DNA of 64,000 nucleotides from positions 16,695 through 80,694 of the forward strand of contig NZ_LYXE01000078.1 in assembly GCF_002532075.1 (NCBI RefSeq), read 5' to 3'. The translations under genes and the position numbers were made by a program. The notes beneath the pieces were generated by a model that was not told where the DNA came from, ran no database searches, and was given only the letters and a program-made list of their open reading frames with translations. Position 1 is the stretch's first letter. Each line of letters starts with the position of its first letter. This document shows positions 33,299 through 42,354 of the stretch, in pieces. The stretch comes from Candidatus Chloroploca asiatica (lineage in GTDB: Bacteria > Chloroflexota > Chloroflexia > Chloroflexales > Chloroflexaceae).

Positions 33299-33973
33299 TC
33301 ACAAGGCTGGCTGTTCGGCGTCGTCTGGTGGGGCCGAGATGAGCTCGGCTTCGTTGGTGGCGGTCAGATGGCTCATATCATTCACCAGGCTCATTGTCCA
33401 GTGATCGCCCTGAACCTCGATAACGCTGATCGAGGTGTTGCCGATATGGGGAAAGCGCTTGAAGCCGTCACCCGCATAATTATCCGCGTGCGCAAGCAAC
33501 ATACGGATGCACCCACCGTGCGTGACCACGGCGAGCGTTTGCCCTGGATGCGCGTTGCCAAGCGCCGTAACTGCCTCGACCACCCGGTTACGGAGATCGC
33601 TCAGCGACTCACCGCCACCACGGGGCATGTCGATGTTCTGGTCGAGCAGGGCTATTTCCTCGGGGAACTTCGCCTTGATCTCCTCGTAGGTGAGCCCGCT
33701 CCAGGCCCCGAGATCGATCTCGCGGAGGCTCGGCAGCAGTTGCACGTCAACCTTGGTCGCCGCCCCGATCGCCCTGGCGGTCTCGGATGCGCGGGCAAGA
33801 TCGCTGCTGTAGATCGCATCGAAACGGCGGCCCTCAGTCGCCAGACGGTTGGCAACGAGTTCAGCCTGTTGCAACCCGATCGCATTGAGTGGCACATCGG
33901 CGTGGCCTTGCCAACGGCCTATCATATTCCAATCGGTCTCACCATGGCGGATGAGCAAGATGGTTGTCCTCAT
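33299..33973 (-). CDS. Histidine phosphatase (phosphoglycerate-mutase-like)
   Basis: The start at 33973 puts the catalytic motif TTILLIRHGETDWN at the N terminus as expected; a longer frame upstream lacks support. The 224 residues include the second Arg in IYSSDLARASETA, the acid region LREIDLGAWSGLT, and the second His in LAVVTHGGCIRMLL. The enzyme transfers phosphate through a phosphohistidine. It resembles broad-specificity or cobalamin-type phosphatases; the substrate is unclear. Confidence 0.92.
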   Translation of the reverse strand: MRTTILLIRHGETDWNMIGRWQGHADVPLNAIGLQQAELVANRLATEGRRFDAIYSSDLARASETARAIGAATKVDVQLLPSLREIDLGAWSGLTYEEIKAKFPEEIALLDQNIDMPRGGGESLSDLRNRVVEAVTALGNAHPGQTLAVVTHGGCIRMLLAHADNYAGDGFKRFPHIGNTSISVIEVQGDHWTMSLVNDMSHLTATNEAELISAPPDDAEQPAL

Positions 33974-34075
33974 TGGGTTTGTCGTTTCCTTCTCTTCGTT
34001 CGGCAGCACGCTCTGTTTCATCATAGTACAGAAGCCAAGTAGCGGCAAGTTAGTGTGTTTCTGGTGCCATTGCGG

Positions 34076-34084
34076 TGCTATACT
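34076..34084 (+). promoter_or_regulatory. Extended -10 promoter for the CAP-domain gene
   Basis: TGCTATACT lies about 50 bases upstream of the ATG at 34133. The -35 is weak. Confidence 0.45.
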
Positions 34085-34132
34085 AGATCTACTACCCTTT
34101 ATCCTTTTTCAACCTAGCCCAGGGTATTTTCT

Positions 34133-34780
34133 ATGAAAACCAGAAGTAACCAGTTCGTGCATCAGCAGATCGCGTCACGTCTCCTCCTGCTCTTCCTGCT
34201 CATTTTGCCCATCGTGCAAACAAGGGCAGGTGGGCCTGAGCATGGCCTGTATACCACCTCAAGCGTGCAAGCGCCTTCAGCCGAAGGTATGACGACAACC
34301 AATGCGCCGTCTACGCGTGCGTTAACCGTCTATCTGCCTTTCCTTGCGCGGATCGAACTCGAACCAATTGTTATCCCTCCCGAACAGCAACTGTTTGTGA
34401 ATGAGGTACTTGCCGCGACGAATGCCTACCGTGCGCAGGCCGGATGTGCCCCGTTAACCCTTAGTCCCCTGTTGACTACCTCGGCCCAGCGCCATACCGA
34501 CGATATGGCGTCTAACAATTTTGTCTCGCACACCGGCTCTGATGGGTCATCACCCTGGGATCGCATTCGTGCTACAGGCTATACCTACAGCCGGGCCGCC
34601 GAGAATATCGCGGCAGGCTATACATGTCCGCAGCAGGTTGTCGAGGCTTGGTACAACAGCGATGGTCATCGCGCCAACATGCTCAACTGTGCCCTCACCG
34701 AGATCGGGATCGGCTATACGCACAACGAGACGAGCCTCTACAAATATTATTGGACACAAGATTTTGCGACGCCACGTTAA
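34133..34780 (+). CDS. Secreted CAP-domain (SCP/PR-1) protein
   Basis: A signal peptide (IASRLLLLFLLILPIVQTRA) is followed by a Ser/Thr-rich linker with LTVYLPFLARI. The CAP domain covers about residues 85-215: VNEVLAATNAYRAQAGCAPL, AQRHTDDMASNNFVSHTG, WDRIRATGYTYSRAAENIAAG, WYNSDGHRANMLNC and EIGIGYTHN. The putative cavity residues (two His, two Glu) are present. Such domains bind sterols or other ligands or act as toxins; here function is unknown. The YLP motif is also found at the end of the two secreted proteins at 4258 and 7509. Confidence 0.92.
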   Translation: MKTRSNQFVHQQIASRLLLLFLLILPIVQTRAGGPEHGLYTTSSVQAPSAEGMTTTNAPSTRALTVYLPFLARIELEPIVIPPEQQLFVNEVLAATNAYRAQAGCAPLTLSPLLTTSAQRHTDDMASNNFVSHTGSDGSSPWDRIRATGYTYSRAAENIAAGYTCPQQVVEAWYNSDGHRANMLNCALTEIGIGYTHNETSLYKYYWTQDFATPR

Positions 34781-34858
34781 GGATGCCCCGCCGTTCGCAA
34801 AACGGGTCGTGTGGTTCGCCTCCACGTCCACTCCCAGAAAACTTCGTTGACAGACTAC

Positions 34859-36196
34859 TCAAGCCATGCGTTGCAATAAACGCTGGGCGGCTTGCTCACC
34901 GCTGACCAGCGCCCCTTCAATAAATGGGCCCCCCAGGTAGTCACCCGCAAAGACGATTTGGCCCTGTTCGATGGCCCCATCAGCAAATGCCTTGAGGCGC
35001 TGGAAGTGGCCGACATTGAATTCGGGGAGCGCTTCGGGGCACCGGTAGAGCCGTTGCACCTCGAGGCCAGGCGTCGGATCGTACATCGGCAAGAGCCGCC
35101 GGAGATCGGCGAGCATCAAACGTGCCAGGGTATCATCATCTTGCTGGCGCAACGCTGCGGTGGCCGGCCCGCTCAGGTGCAGGCAGAGCGCCGCACGACC
35201 TGCGGGCGCCGTGGTCGGATCTTTGACCGTTTGCAACGTCGCCGAGGCAAGGAAGGGTGTCTCTCGGCGAGGAAAGAGCAGGCCGTAGGTCGCTTGAGGC
35301 AAAGGTGTACGCGTCCCAAGCGCAAGGTTGGCGGTTTGCGAATAGACAATTGCCTCGAAAAAACGCCGGCGCTCGTGATCAAGCCAGGGCAAGAGATGAG
35401 GCACCGCTGTTGCCGTGGTTGCGATCACAATGCCATCAGCCTCAAGCGTCGCGACCCCATCCTCATCCTGAACGTGGAGCGTGTAGCCGCCCTCGGTCTG
35501 GGGTGTAATGGTACGTACTTCGACACCCAGGCGTACCTGAAGATCACCGGCAAGTGCGCGTGCCAGCCCCCCCAGACCACCACGCAGCGTAAAGAGTTGC
35601 AAGCCGGTCGGTCGACTAAACCCGGCCTTGAGCACCAACAACAGGAGTGCCCGCGAGGTACGCTCGGGTGTCCAGTAGAAAATCCCTGCGATCGGTGGTT
35701 GCAACACATATTCGAGCAACTCACGCGAGAAGTGGGCGAGTGCATAGCTACTGACATCCTGGTCATCAATTGGATAGGCTTTGTGAAATGCATAGAGATC
35801 GAGCCGAGTGCGGTGACGAGCCAGTGAAGCGAGGAGGTACGTCAACGGCAGTTTCTGCTGTGACCTGATCAAATGGGTGAAGGCCAGACGCAGATTAGGC
35901 CACAGCGGATAGAGTTGCCCGTCACGCAAGATGGCCGAACTACGGGGAATACGCTGCAGATGTTGGTGCAAGCCAAGTTCACCAACCAACGCCAGGGTAC
36001 GCGTATAAAAACTGGCGAGAAACTCGGCCCCAAGCTCAAAGGCGTAGCCATCAACCAGGGCGGTGCGCGCACGCCCACCAACCTCCCGCTCACGTTCGAG
36101 CAACGTTACCGTAGCACCAGCCGCTTGCAGATACCGCGCTGCCGCCAGGCCAGCGAGACCTCCACCAATTACCAGAATGTGTCGTTGTTGCTTCAA
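34859..36196 (-). CDS. FAD-dependent amine oxidase / protoporphyrinogen-oxidase-like protein
   Basis: The 445 residues start with the dinucleotide-binding fold ILVIGGGLAGLAAARYL, then LLEREREVGGRART and GYAFELGAEFL. The C-terminal FAD contact reads IVFAGDYLGGPFIEGALVSGEQAAQRL. The centre (LYAFHKAYPIDDQDVSSYAL) is typical of protoporphyrinogen oxidase and phytoene-desaturase-type enzymes. The gene overlaps the UbiA gene by 4 bp, so both act in one pathway, plausibly isoprenoid-quinone or pigment synthesis. The substrate is uncertain. Confidence 0.85.
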   Translation of the reverse strand: MKQQRHILVIGGGLAGLAAARYLQAAGATVTLLEREREVGGRARTALVDGYAFELGAEFLASFYTRTLALVGELGLHQHLQRIPRSSAILRDGQLYPLWPNLRLAFTHLIRSQQKLPLTYLLASLARHRTRLDLYAFHKAYPIDDQDVSSYALAHFSRELLEYVLQPPIAGIFYWTPERTSRALLLLVLKAGFSRPTGLQLFTLRGGLGGLARALAGDLQVRLGVEVRTITPQTEGGYTLHVQDEDGVATLEADGIVIATTATAVPHLLPWLDHERRRFFEAIVYSQTANLALGTRTPLPQATYGLLFPRRETPFLASATLQTVKDPTTAPAGRAALCLHLSGPATAALRQQDDDTLARLMLADLRRLLPMYDPTPGLEVQRLYRCPEALPEFNVGHFQRLKAFADGAIEQGQIVFAGDYLGGPFIEGALVSGEQAAQRLLQRMA

Positions 36197-37062
36197 GATC
36201 GTGAGCTAAGCAAAAGAAGAGGAAGAAGATTCGTGATCCACATATAGCGCATTATTTTGAGGCTCAAGGTGATCGTTTCATCACTCGTTGAACGCAGCAA
36301 AAGCACGATCACAAAGAGCGTCGGCAGCAGGGCACAGGGCAACAGGGCAAGCGCATAGGCCCACGAAGCCAGGCCAAGCGGCCAGGGCAGCAAAGCCACC
36401 AGACAAAAGAGCAGCGCGAGCAGTTGAAAGATGCGGATCGCACCCGGCACACCGGCATACGTCGCCACCGTCGTCAAGCCAGCGGCCCGGTCGCCCTCGT
36501 GGTCAGCCGTTGTCTTCAAGACTTCATGGCTCACATCAAAGAGGAACATCAACCCTGCCACAACCCAGACCGCCGGGGTAATGCCGCCACCGGCAAGGGC
36601 ACCGAAAAGCGGAATCAGCGCAATTAAGACGCCCATGCATACATTACCGAGCAGCACCGTTCCTTTGAGCACAAAAGAATAGAAGGTTGCCAAGGCAAGG
36701 GTCGTCGCAACCAGGGCAACTGAGAGCCATCCGAGCACGAGGGCCAGGCCAAGGGCCAGGCTCGCCAGCACAAGGGCAAAGCTCCGGGCCTCGGCCTGGC
36801 TCAAGCGACCGGCGACAAGCGGGCGATGGGGTTTGGCAAAACGATCAACTTCCACATCAACCATATCATTGATGACAAAGCCAAAGGCCACCACCAAACC
36901 AACAATCACCGCCGATACCCAGGCCGCCCCCGACCAGAGCGCCCCAACGCCACCAGACAGATAGGCCCCAACCAGCGTATACATCCCTGCATAGAGGCTA
37001 TTGGTAAACCGGGTAACTTCAAAGAGCCCGATCAGTTGCTGCCGCACCCCACTTGCAACCAC
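36193..37062 (-). CDS. UbiA-family prenyltransferase
   Basis: The 289 residues start at a GTG preceded by AAGG, with about eight hydrophobic helices. The prenyl-diphosphate motif is FVINDMVDVEVDRFAKPHRP (N-D-x-x-D-x-x-x-D), near residue 62. The second Asp-rich motif appears as DVSHEVLKTTADHEGD. The pattern LYAGMYTLVGAYL, and a PHRPLVAGRLS tail to motif 1, resemble geranylgeranylglyceryl-phosphate and chlorophyll-type transferases. The aromatic or glycerol acceptor cannot be decided. It is coupled to the FAD oxidoreductase. Confidence 0.88.
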   Translation of the reverse strand: MVASGVRQQLIGLFEVTRFTNSLYAGMYTLVGAYLSGGVGALWSGAAWVSAVIVGLVVAFGFVINDMVDVEVDRFAKPHRPLVAGRLSQAEARSFALVLASLALGLALVLGWLSVALVATTLALATFYSFVLKGTVLLGNVCMGVLIALIPLFGALAGGGITPAVWVVAGLMFLFDVSHEVLKTTADHEGDRAAGLTTVATYAGVPGAIRIFQLLALLFCLVALLPWPLGLASWAYALALLPCALLPTLFVIVLLLRSTSDETITLSLKIMRYMWITNLLPLLLLSSRS

Positions 37063-37142
37063 ACCCGTTCCTTACGTTGCAACTCGACGCGCTCGGCTCG
37101 CCCGTCGCGCCGTCATCTGCTCTGTTGCAGTATACACGAACT

Positions 37143-38534
37143 TCACCGCACCTTATAAGGAACCTCAAGCCCAAAACGTGCCCCAGACGCTTTCGTCACC
37201 TCAAGCCACGCCCGCCCACCATGCGCCTCGGCAATCTCGCGCACCAGCGCAAGCCCCAGGCCAGCACTGCCATCGGTAGCCGGGTCGCCGCCACGGATGC
37301 CCCGCTGCCAGATACGCTCACGCAATGCCTCTGGGACACCGGGGCCGGTATCCTCCACCAGCACCTGTGCACCAGTCGCCCCTGGCAAGCTTTGCACGCT
37401 CACCACACCGCCCGGTGGCGTTACGCGGATGGCATTATCGATCAGGTTCAGCAGCGCTTGCTTGAGGCGGTCACGATCACCAGCAATGCTCAGTGGCACA
37501 GGGGAAGGGACCGCGGTCAGCGTCACGCCGGCACGCCGTGCGCGCCCCATCAGCATAGCGACAACCTCAGTTGCGAGTTCACCAAGATCAACCGAGGTGC
37601 GCGTCAGTAAACGGAGGCGCCCATCATCAGGAGGACGGAGCAAGTCATCAACCAGGCGACCCAAGCGTGCCGTTTCGCTCTCAAGCAACGCAAGGTTCGA
37701 GCGTTGCGCCTCGGGGAGGGCTTCGGCCAGATTCTCGAGCGTCGTCGCCATCACCGTGAGTGGTGTGCGCAACTCGTGGGAAAGACTGCGATAAAAATGC
37801 GCCCGCATCTGCTCAAGCTCTTGAATACGGGCATGATACGCCTGCACCCCCGCCTCAAGGCGATCGAGACTCTGGGTAAGCGCCACCAGTTCGTCGCGGC
37901 TACGCGAAGGATCAGACGAACCAGATGGGCCATAGCGTGCGGCGAGGGCTTCGGCGCGCCCGGTCAGATGCGTAAGCGGGCGCACCAGGCCCCGTGCAAC
38001 CATCACACTAACCAGACTCATCACCAGCGCTGCGACAAGGGTAGCCTGCACCACCAGACGCCTCAAAGCCGCAAGCAACTGCGTCTCAGCCGTCGTCGCA
38101 CGCGAAAGCTCAACCACCCCGATTGGCCCCTCAGCCCCGGTGATCGGACTGGCCGCATAGTGACGACTTTGAACCTGTGAAGCAGGGAGCGGGAAAGGCG
38201 GGGCTATCAGGGAAAGGACCGGGCGACTCGGAAATGGCCCCAGACCAGGATCACCATGCAGGAGCACCCCGGTCGTCGAAAAGAGACGAGCCTGGGTATC
38301 AACGGGCAGCAAATCAGCCCCAGGACGGGGCGAGGCAAGGGCTTGCAGTTGGGCGGGTGTCGCGGCAAGTTCACCAAGTAGCGCCGCATAGATCGCCGTC
38401 TGCGCTTGCAACTGTTGCACCCGCTGCGTTTCGAGATACCGCCCAGTCAACGCGAGCAAGCCCCCGCCAACAAGCAAAAGCCCGACCAGCGTCACAAAAA
38501 GATAGGTTAGCACCAGACGAAACGTGAGGGGCAT
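37143..38534 (-). CDS. Sensor histidine kinase (orphan)
   Basis: Two membrane helices (residues about 8-30 and 165-185) flank an outward sensor domain. HAMP, a coiled linker, the H-box RSLSHELRTPLTVMATTLE, and the ATPase boxes LLNLIDNAIRVTPPGG, VEDTGPGVPEALRERIW and GLGLALVREIAEAHGG follow. No response regulator is adjacent. It is divergent from the PhnDCEE transporter, so it may sense phosphate or a related signal, which is inference from position only. Confidence 0.93.
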   Translation of the reverse strand: MPLTFRLVLTYLFVTLVGLLLVGGGLLALTGRYLETQRVQQLQAQTAIYAALLGELAATPAQLQALASPRPGADLLPVDTQARLFSTTGVLLHGDPGLGPFPSRPVLSLIAPPFPLPASQVQSRHYAASPITGAEGPIGVVELSRATTAETQLLAALRRLVVQATLVAALVMSLVSVMVARGLVRPLTHLTGRAEALAARYGPSGSSDPSRSRDELVALTQSLDRLEAGVQAYHARIQELEQMRAHFYRSLSHELRTPLTVMATTLENLAEALPEAQRSNLALLESETARLGRLVDDLLRPPDDGRLRLLTRTSVDLGELATEVVAMLMGRARRAGVTLTAVPSPVPLSIAGDRDRLKQALLNLIDNAIRVTPPGGVVSVQSLPGATGAQVLVEDTGPGVPEALRERIWQRGIRGGDPATDGSAGLGLALVREIAEAHGGRAWLEVTKASGARFGLEVPYKVR

Positions 38535-38600
38535 AAGCTCCTACAGATGAACATACCTTGAGATCTGTATCGTACCACAACAACCTCGATTCAACAGATT

Positions 38601-38654
38601 CTTAACATATGCTTGAAGTTCGTTTCATCTTCTCTTAACATCAATCGCTATAGT
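38601..38654 (+). promoter_or_regulatory. Pho-box-like tandem repeats and -10 box
   Basis: Four 8-bp units follow each other at exact 11-bp steps: CTTAACAT (38601), CTTGAAGT (38612), TTTCATCT (38623), CTTAACAT (38634). A TATAGT -10 lies 8 bp further on (38649-38654). This is the layout of PhoB/PhoP sites that replace the -35. It precedes the phosphate/phosphonate transporter at 38695. Confidence 0.65.
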
Positions 38655-38694
38655 AATTGGGGTCAGATTTTTCGAATGAAAGGACAGATACCCG

Positions 38695-39735
38695 ATGCGT
38701 ATGCTTGTGAATCTTCGTATCCTGGCAATGGTGATGCTCGCCACCATCATCCTGGCGGCCTGTGGTGCTCAGCCAGCAACCCCGGCGGCGCCACCAACTG
38801 CAGCGTCAGAAGCCCCGGCGGCTGCAGCCCCCGAAGCTTGCCCGCGCCCAGCCGAGATGGATGCACGTTTTTGTGACGCCGATGGCGATCTTGTGGCCGA
38901 TGCCCCCACTGATCCTGCCCTGTGGGTCAATCCAGATACCCTGATTTTTGCGTATACCCCGGTTGAAGATCCAGCGGTCTACCGCGATGTCTGGTCTGAT
39001 TTCCTTACCCACATGGAAGCGGTTACAGGCAAGAAGGTTGAGTTCTTCCCGGTCGAATCGAATGCCGCCCAGCTTGAAGCAATGCGCGCCGGTCGCCTGC
39101 ACGTTGCCGGCTTTAATACTGGCAGCAATCCCTTTGCCGTCAACTTTGCCGGTTTTGTCCCTTTTGCGATGATGGCCGCCGAGGATGGCTCCTTTGGGTA
39201 TGAAATGGAAATTATCGTGCCTGCCGGGAGTGATGTTCAGGCCATCGAAGATCTGCGTGGTCGCCAGATCGCCTTCACTTCGCCAACGTCGAACTCGGGC
39301 TTCAAGGCACCGTCGGCCCTGCTCGACGCCCAGTTTGGGATGGTTGAAGGAACCGATTTCGAGGCAACCTTCTCGGGTGGTCACGACAACTCGATCCTTG
39401 GTGTTGCTAACGAAGACTATGAAGCTGCGGCAATTGCCAACTCGGTCATGACCCGTATGATCGAGCGTGGTGCTTTGACAGCAGACCAGATCCGCACGAT
39501 TTACACCTCTGATACCTTCCCCACCACCGGCTATGGCCATGTCTACAACCTTGACCCGGCCCTGGCCGAGAAGGTGCGCGAGGCTTTCTTTAGCTTCGAG
39601 TGGGCGGGTTCATCGCTTGAGGAAGAGTTCAGCAAGTCGGGCGAAGCTCAGTTCATTCCGATTACGTACCAAGAGTACTGGGCCGTGATTCGCGAAATTG
39701 ACGCTGCACTTGGGGTTGTCTATACGCAACCGTAG
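38695..39735 (+). CDS. phnD: PhnD-type phosphate/phosphonate/phosphite binding lipoprotein
   Basis: The signal ends in IILAACG (lipobox). The mature 325 or so residues show the PhnD fold: LIFAYTPVEDPAVYRDVWSD, FFPVESNAAQLEAMRAGRL, HVAGFNTGSNPFAVN, IIVPAGSDVQAIEDLRG, FTSPTSNSGFKAPSALL and FSGGHDNSILGVANEDYEAA. The S-x-S-G phosphate-binding turn is FTSPTSNSG. It captures oxyanion phosphorus for the ABC transporter encoded downstream. The Pho-box-like promoter supports phosphate control. An insert of Cys-rich sequence (CPRPAEMDARFCDADG) follows the linker. Confidence 0.9.
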   Translation: MRMLVNLRILAMVMLATIILAACGAQPATPAAPPTAASEAPAAAAPEACPRPAEMDARFCDADGDLVADAPTDPALWVNPDTLIFAYTPVEDPAVYRDVWSDFLTHMEAVTGKKVEFFPVESNAAQLEAMRAGRLHVAGFNTGSNPFAVNFAGFVPFAMMAAEDGSFGYEMEIIVPAGSDVQAIEDLRGRQIAFTSPTSNSGFKAPSALLDAQFGMVEGTDFEATFSGGHDNSILGVANEDYEAAAIANSVMTRMIERGALTADQIRTIYTSDTFPTTGYGHVYNLDPALAEKVREAFFSFEWAGSSLEEEFSKSGEAQFIPITYQEYWAVIREIDAALGVVYTQP

Positions 39736-39752
39736 AGACCGTAAGATATATT

Positions 39753-39817
39753 GCATCACTATATCTTCGCCCGATGCGCCCGTGAAACAGGCGCATCGGG
39801 CGAAGATATAGTGATGC
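39753..39817. terminator. Perfect 28-bp hairpin between phnD and phnC
   Basis: GCATCACTATATCTTCGCCC begins a 28-bp arm with an exact complement after a 9-nt loop. Inside the operon it probably lowers expression of the ATPase and permease genes relative to the binding protein. Confidence 0.65.
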
Positions 39818-39846
39818 TTGAGCCAAGAGAAGAGAGGCCCGACTGC

Positions 39847-40674
39847 ATGTTACGTCTCGAACAGATTGTAAAGAAATATCCCACGGGCGACCACGCCCTC
39901 AGAGGAGTCGATCTTGAGGTGCCTGAACATCAAGTTATGGCGCTGATTGGCCCTTCCGGGGCAGGCAAGAGTACCTTGATCCGGTGTATCAATCGCCTGG
40001 TCGAGCCAACCTCGGGGCGTATCTGGCTGAAAGATCTGGAAATGGTCAGCCTCAATGCACGCGAATTACGCCGTGCCCGACGTCGGATCGGGATGATCTT
40101 TCAGGAGTATGCCCTCGTCGAACGCCTGACAGTGATGGAAAATGTGCTTTCGGGGCGTCTGGGGTATGTCGGTTTCTGGCAAAGCTGGTTTCGCCGGTTT
40201 CCTCAGACCGATATTGATCATGCGTTTATGTTGCTTGACCGGGTCGGCCTCGCCGAGTTTGCTGATAAACGGGCCGACGCGCTCTCGGGAGGGCAGCGCC
40301 AGCGCGTCGGTATTGCCCGTGCGCTCATCCAACAACCCGATCTTCTGCTGGTTGACGAACCTACCGCCAGCCTTGACCCCAAAACTTCCCGTCAAATTAT
40401 GCGCCTCATCACCGAGCTTGCCCGCGAGCGCAACCTGGCAGTGATTATCAATATCCACGATGTGCCCCTGGCCCAGATGTTTGCCCAACGCATTGTTGGC
40501 TTGCGCCAGGGCACCCTCGTGTATGATGGCACGCCCGAAGGCCTGACGGCTGACCGCCTGACTGATATTTATGGCGAAGAGAACTGGGAAGGTCAGTTCA
40601 AGGCCGAAGAAGATCCTGCAACCGAAGCGCAAGCTCAGATCGCCGATGCCAGGCGGTTTGATCCGGTGGTGTAG
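39847..40674 (+). CDS. phnC: Phosphonate/phosphate ABC transporter ATP-binding protein
   Basis: GAGAGG lies nine bases before the ATG at 39847. The 275 residues carry Walker A (GPSGAGKST), Q-loop ([13 protein letters not shown]), signature ([12 protein letters not shown]), Walker B ([13 protein letters not shown]) and the His switch (NIHDVPLAQ). PhnC-type features are the [15 protein letters not shown] segment and the C-terminal [10 protein letters not shown]. It powers import through the two PhnE permeases downstream. A 2-bp gap separates it from phnE. Confidence 0.94.
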   Translation: MLRLEQIVKKYPTGDHALRGVDLEVPEHQVMALIGPSGAGKSTLIRCINRLVEPTSGRIWLKDLEMVSLNARELRRARRRIGMIFQEYALVERLTVMENVLSGRLGYVGFWQSWFRRFPQTDIDHAFMLLDRVGLAEFADKRADALSGGQRQRVGIARALIQQPDLLLVDEPTASLDPKTSRQIMRLITELARERNLAVIINIHDVPLAQMFAQRIVGLRQGTLVYDGTPEGLTADRLTDIYGEENWEGQFKAEEDPATEAQAQIADARRFDPVV

Positions 40675-40676
40675 CT

Positions 40677-41483
40677 ATGAGCATCAAGGCAAACTCAACC
40701 CGACGCTGGCGCCCACCGCCACTCATTAGTGATCCACGCCTCCGCTGGTTGATCATCATCGGTGTGGTCGTCTATCTCTACTTTGCGCTTAGTTCGATCA
40801 ATATCAATGTTGATCGCCTTATCCGTGGCCTTGATCGGGGCAGCCGCATGTTCGCCGGCTTTCTGCAACCCGATTTCACGACCCGTTGGCGCGATATTCA
40901 GGCCGGCCTCATCGAGAGTCTGACCATGACGGTTGTCTCCACCGTTATCGGGGTCATTATTTCGATTCCGATTGGCTTTGGCGCAGCCCGCAATATGGCT
41001 CCTATGCCGATCTATCTCTTCTGCCGGGGCTTGATCACTATCTCGCGCACGTTTCAAGAGGTCATTATCGCGATCGTCTTTGTCGTCATGTTTGGCTTTG
41101 GGCCCCTGGCTGGGGTCTTGACCCTAAGCTTCGCGACGATTGGCTTTCTGGCGAAGCTGCTCGCCGAAGATATTGAAGAGATTGACGCAGCCCAGGTCGA
41201 GGCGACCCGTACAACCGGTGCTTCATGGCTCCAGACTGTTACCTATGGTGTCTTGCCACAGGTCTCGCCTCGCCTCGTTGGCCTCAGCATCTATCGCTTT
41301 GATATCAATCTGCGCGAGTCAGCTATCGTCGGCGTGGTCGGCGCCGGAGGCATTGGCGCGACGTTGCAAACAGCGTTTACGCGGTATGATTTTGATATTG
41401 CCAGTGCTATTCTGATCATCATTATTGCACTCGTTATGACCACCGAAATCGTCTCAAGTCATATCCGGCGGAGGCTCCAATAA
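40677..41483 (+). CDS. phnE: PhnE-type ABC permease, first copy
   Basis: The 268 residues hold about six membrane helices. The permease coupling motif EDIEEIDAAQVEATRTTGAS, with the usual E-A-x-x-x-x-G pattern, contacts PhnC. ESLTMTVVSTVIGVIISIPIGFGAARN and NLRESAIVGVVGAGGIG are typical PhnE segments. Its stop overlaps the next permease start, so the two probably form a heterodimer channel. Confidence 0.92.
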   Translation: MSIKANSTRRWRPPPLISDPRLRWLIIIGVVVYLYFALSSININVDRLIRGLDRGSRMFAGFLQPDFTTRWRDIQAGLIESLTMTVVSTVIGVIISIPIGFGAARNMAPMPIYLFCRGLITISRTFQEVIIAIVFVVMFGFGPLAGVLTLSFATIGFLAKLLAEDIEEIDAAQVEATRTTGASWLQTVTYGVLPQVSPRLVGLSIYRFDINLRESAIVGVVGAGGIGATLQTAFTRYDFDIASAILIIIIALVMTTEIVSSHIRRRLQ

Positions 41484-42295
41484 TGCCAGTCTCTCTCGAA
41501 CAGGATCGGCGGGTCTGGCAACGGTACGACCGGGCCACCGTGCTCAAGCGATGGGCCTGGTGGATCGTCTCAACGGTGGTCGTCATCGGCTGCTGGCAGA
41601 TTATTTCGGGGGCAACGCGGTGGGAGTTTGTCGCTGATGCGCCCCAACAGCTTGCGCAACTGGTTCGCCGGGCGTTTCCGCCCCGCTGGGACTACATGAG
41701 CCAACTGTGGAAGCCGTTGTGGGATACCGTCAACATTGCAACCCTGGGTACCCTGTTGGGGTTGATCATTGCCTTACCGATTGCCTTTCTCGCCGCACGG
41801 AATACGACGCCGCATCCGGTGATCCGCATCATTGCCCTGCTGATCATTGTCGTGTCGCGCTCGGTCAATTCGCTGATCTGGGCGCTTATACTCGTAGCAC
41901 TGATTGGCCCGGGGTTACTCGCAGGCATTATTGCTATTGGTCTGCGCTCGATCGGTTTTATCGGCAAACTCTTCTATGAAGCCATTGAAGAGACCAGCAT
42001 CGAACCAATTGAGGCGATTACCGCCACTGGGGCCAGTCGCTTCCAGGTACTGACCTACGCCTATCTCCCACAGGTACTGCCAGCCTTTACCGGCGTGACC
42101 GTCTTTCGCTGGGATATCAATATCCGCGAGTCAACCGTGCTCGGCCTGGTCGGCGCAGGTGGTCTGGGCATTGCGTTGAATGCCTCGATCAATGCCCTGC
42201 AATGGGATCGGGCAGGCATGATCTTTGTGGTCATCTTTGTGATGGTGCTGATCAGCGAGTGGCTTTCAGCACGCGTGCGCAAGGCGATTATTTAA
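41483..42295 (+). CDS. phnE: PhnE-type ABC permease, second copy
   Basis: The 270 residues have the same plan as the first PhnE: TVNIATLGTLLGLIIALPIA, the coupling segment EAIEETSIEPIEAITATGAS, and NIRESTVLGLVGAGGLG. The one-base overlap with the first copy indicates translational coupling. Paired PhnE genes are common in phosphonate/phosphite systems. It ends just before the hairpin at 42301. Confidence 0.92.
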   Translation: MPVSLEQDRRVWQRYDRATVLKRWAWWIVSTVVVIGCWQIISGATRWEFVADAPQQLAQLVRRAFPPRWDYMSQLWKPLWDTVNIATLGTLLGLIIALPIAFLAARNTTPHPVIRIIALLIIVVSRSVNSLIWALILVALIGPGLLAGIIAIGLRSIGFIGKLFYEAIEETSIEPIEAITATGASRFQVLTYAYLPQVLPAFTGVTVFRWDINIRESTVLGLVGAGGLGIALNASINALQWDRAGMIFVVIFVMVLISEWLSARVRKAII

Positions 42296-42300
42296 ACGGG

Positions 42301-42339
42301 CAACCACAACCAACCAGCTGCGCTGGTTGGTTGTGGTTG
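42301..42339. terminator. Perfect 18-bp hairpin with TGC loop
   Basis: CAACCACAACCAACCAGC pairs with its complement. It lies between the convergent phnE and msrB genes. Confidence 0.6.
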
Positions 42340-42354
42340 TCTCCATCACCGCAG

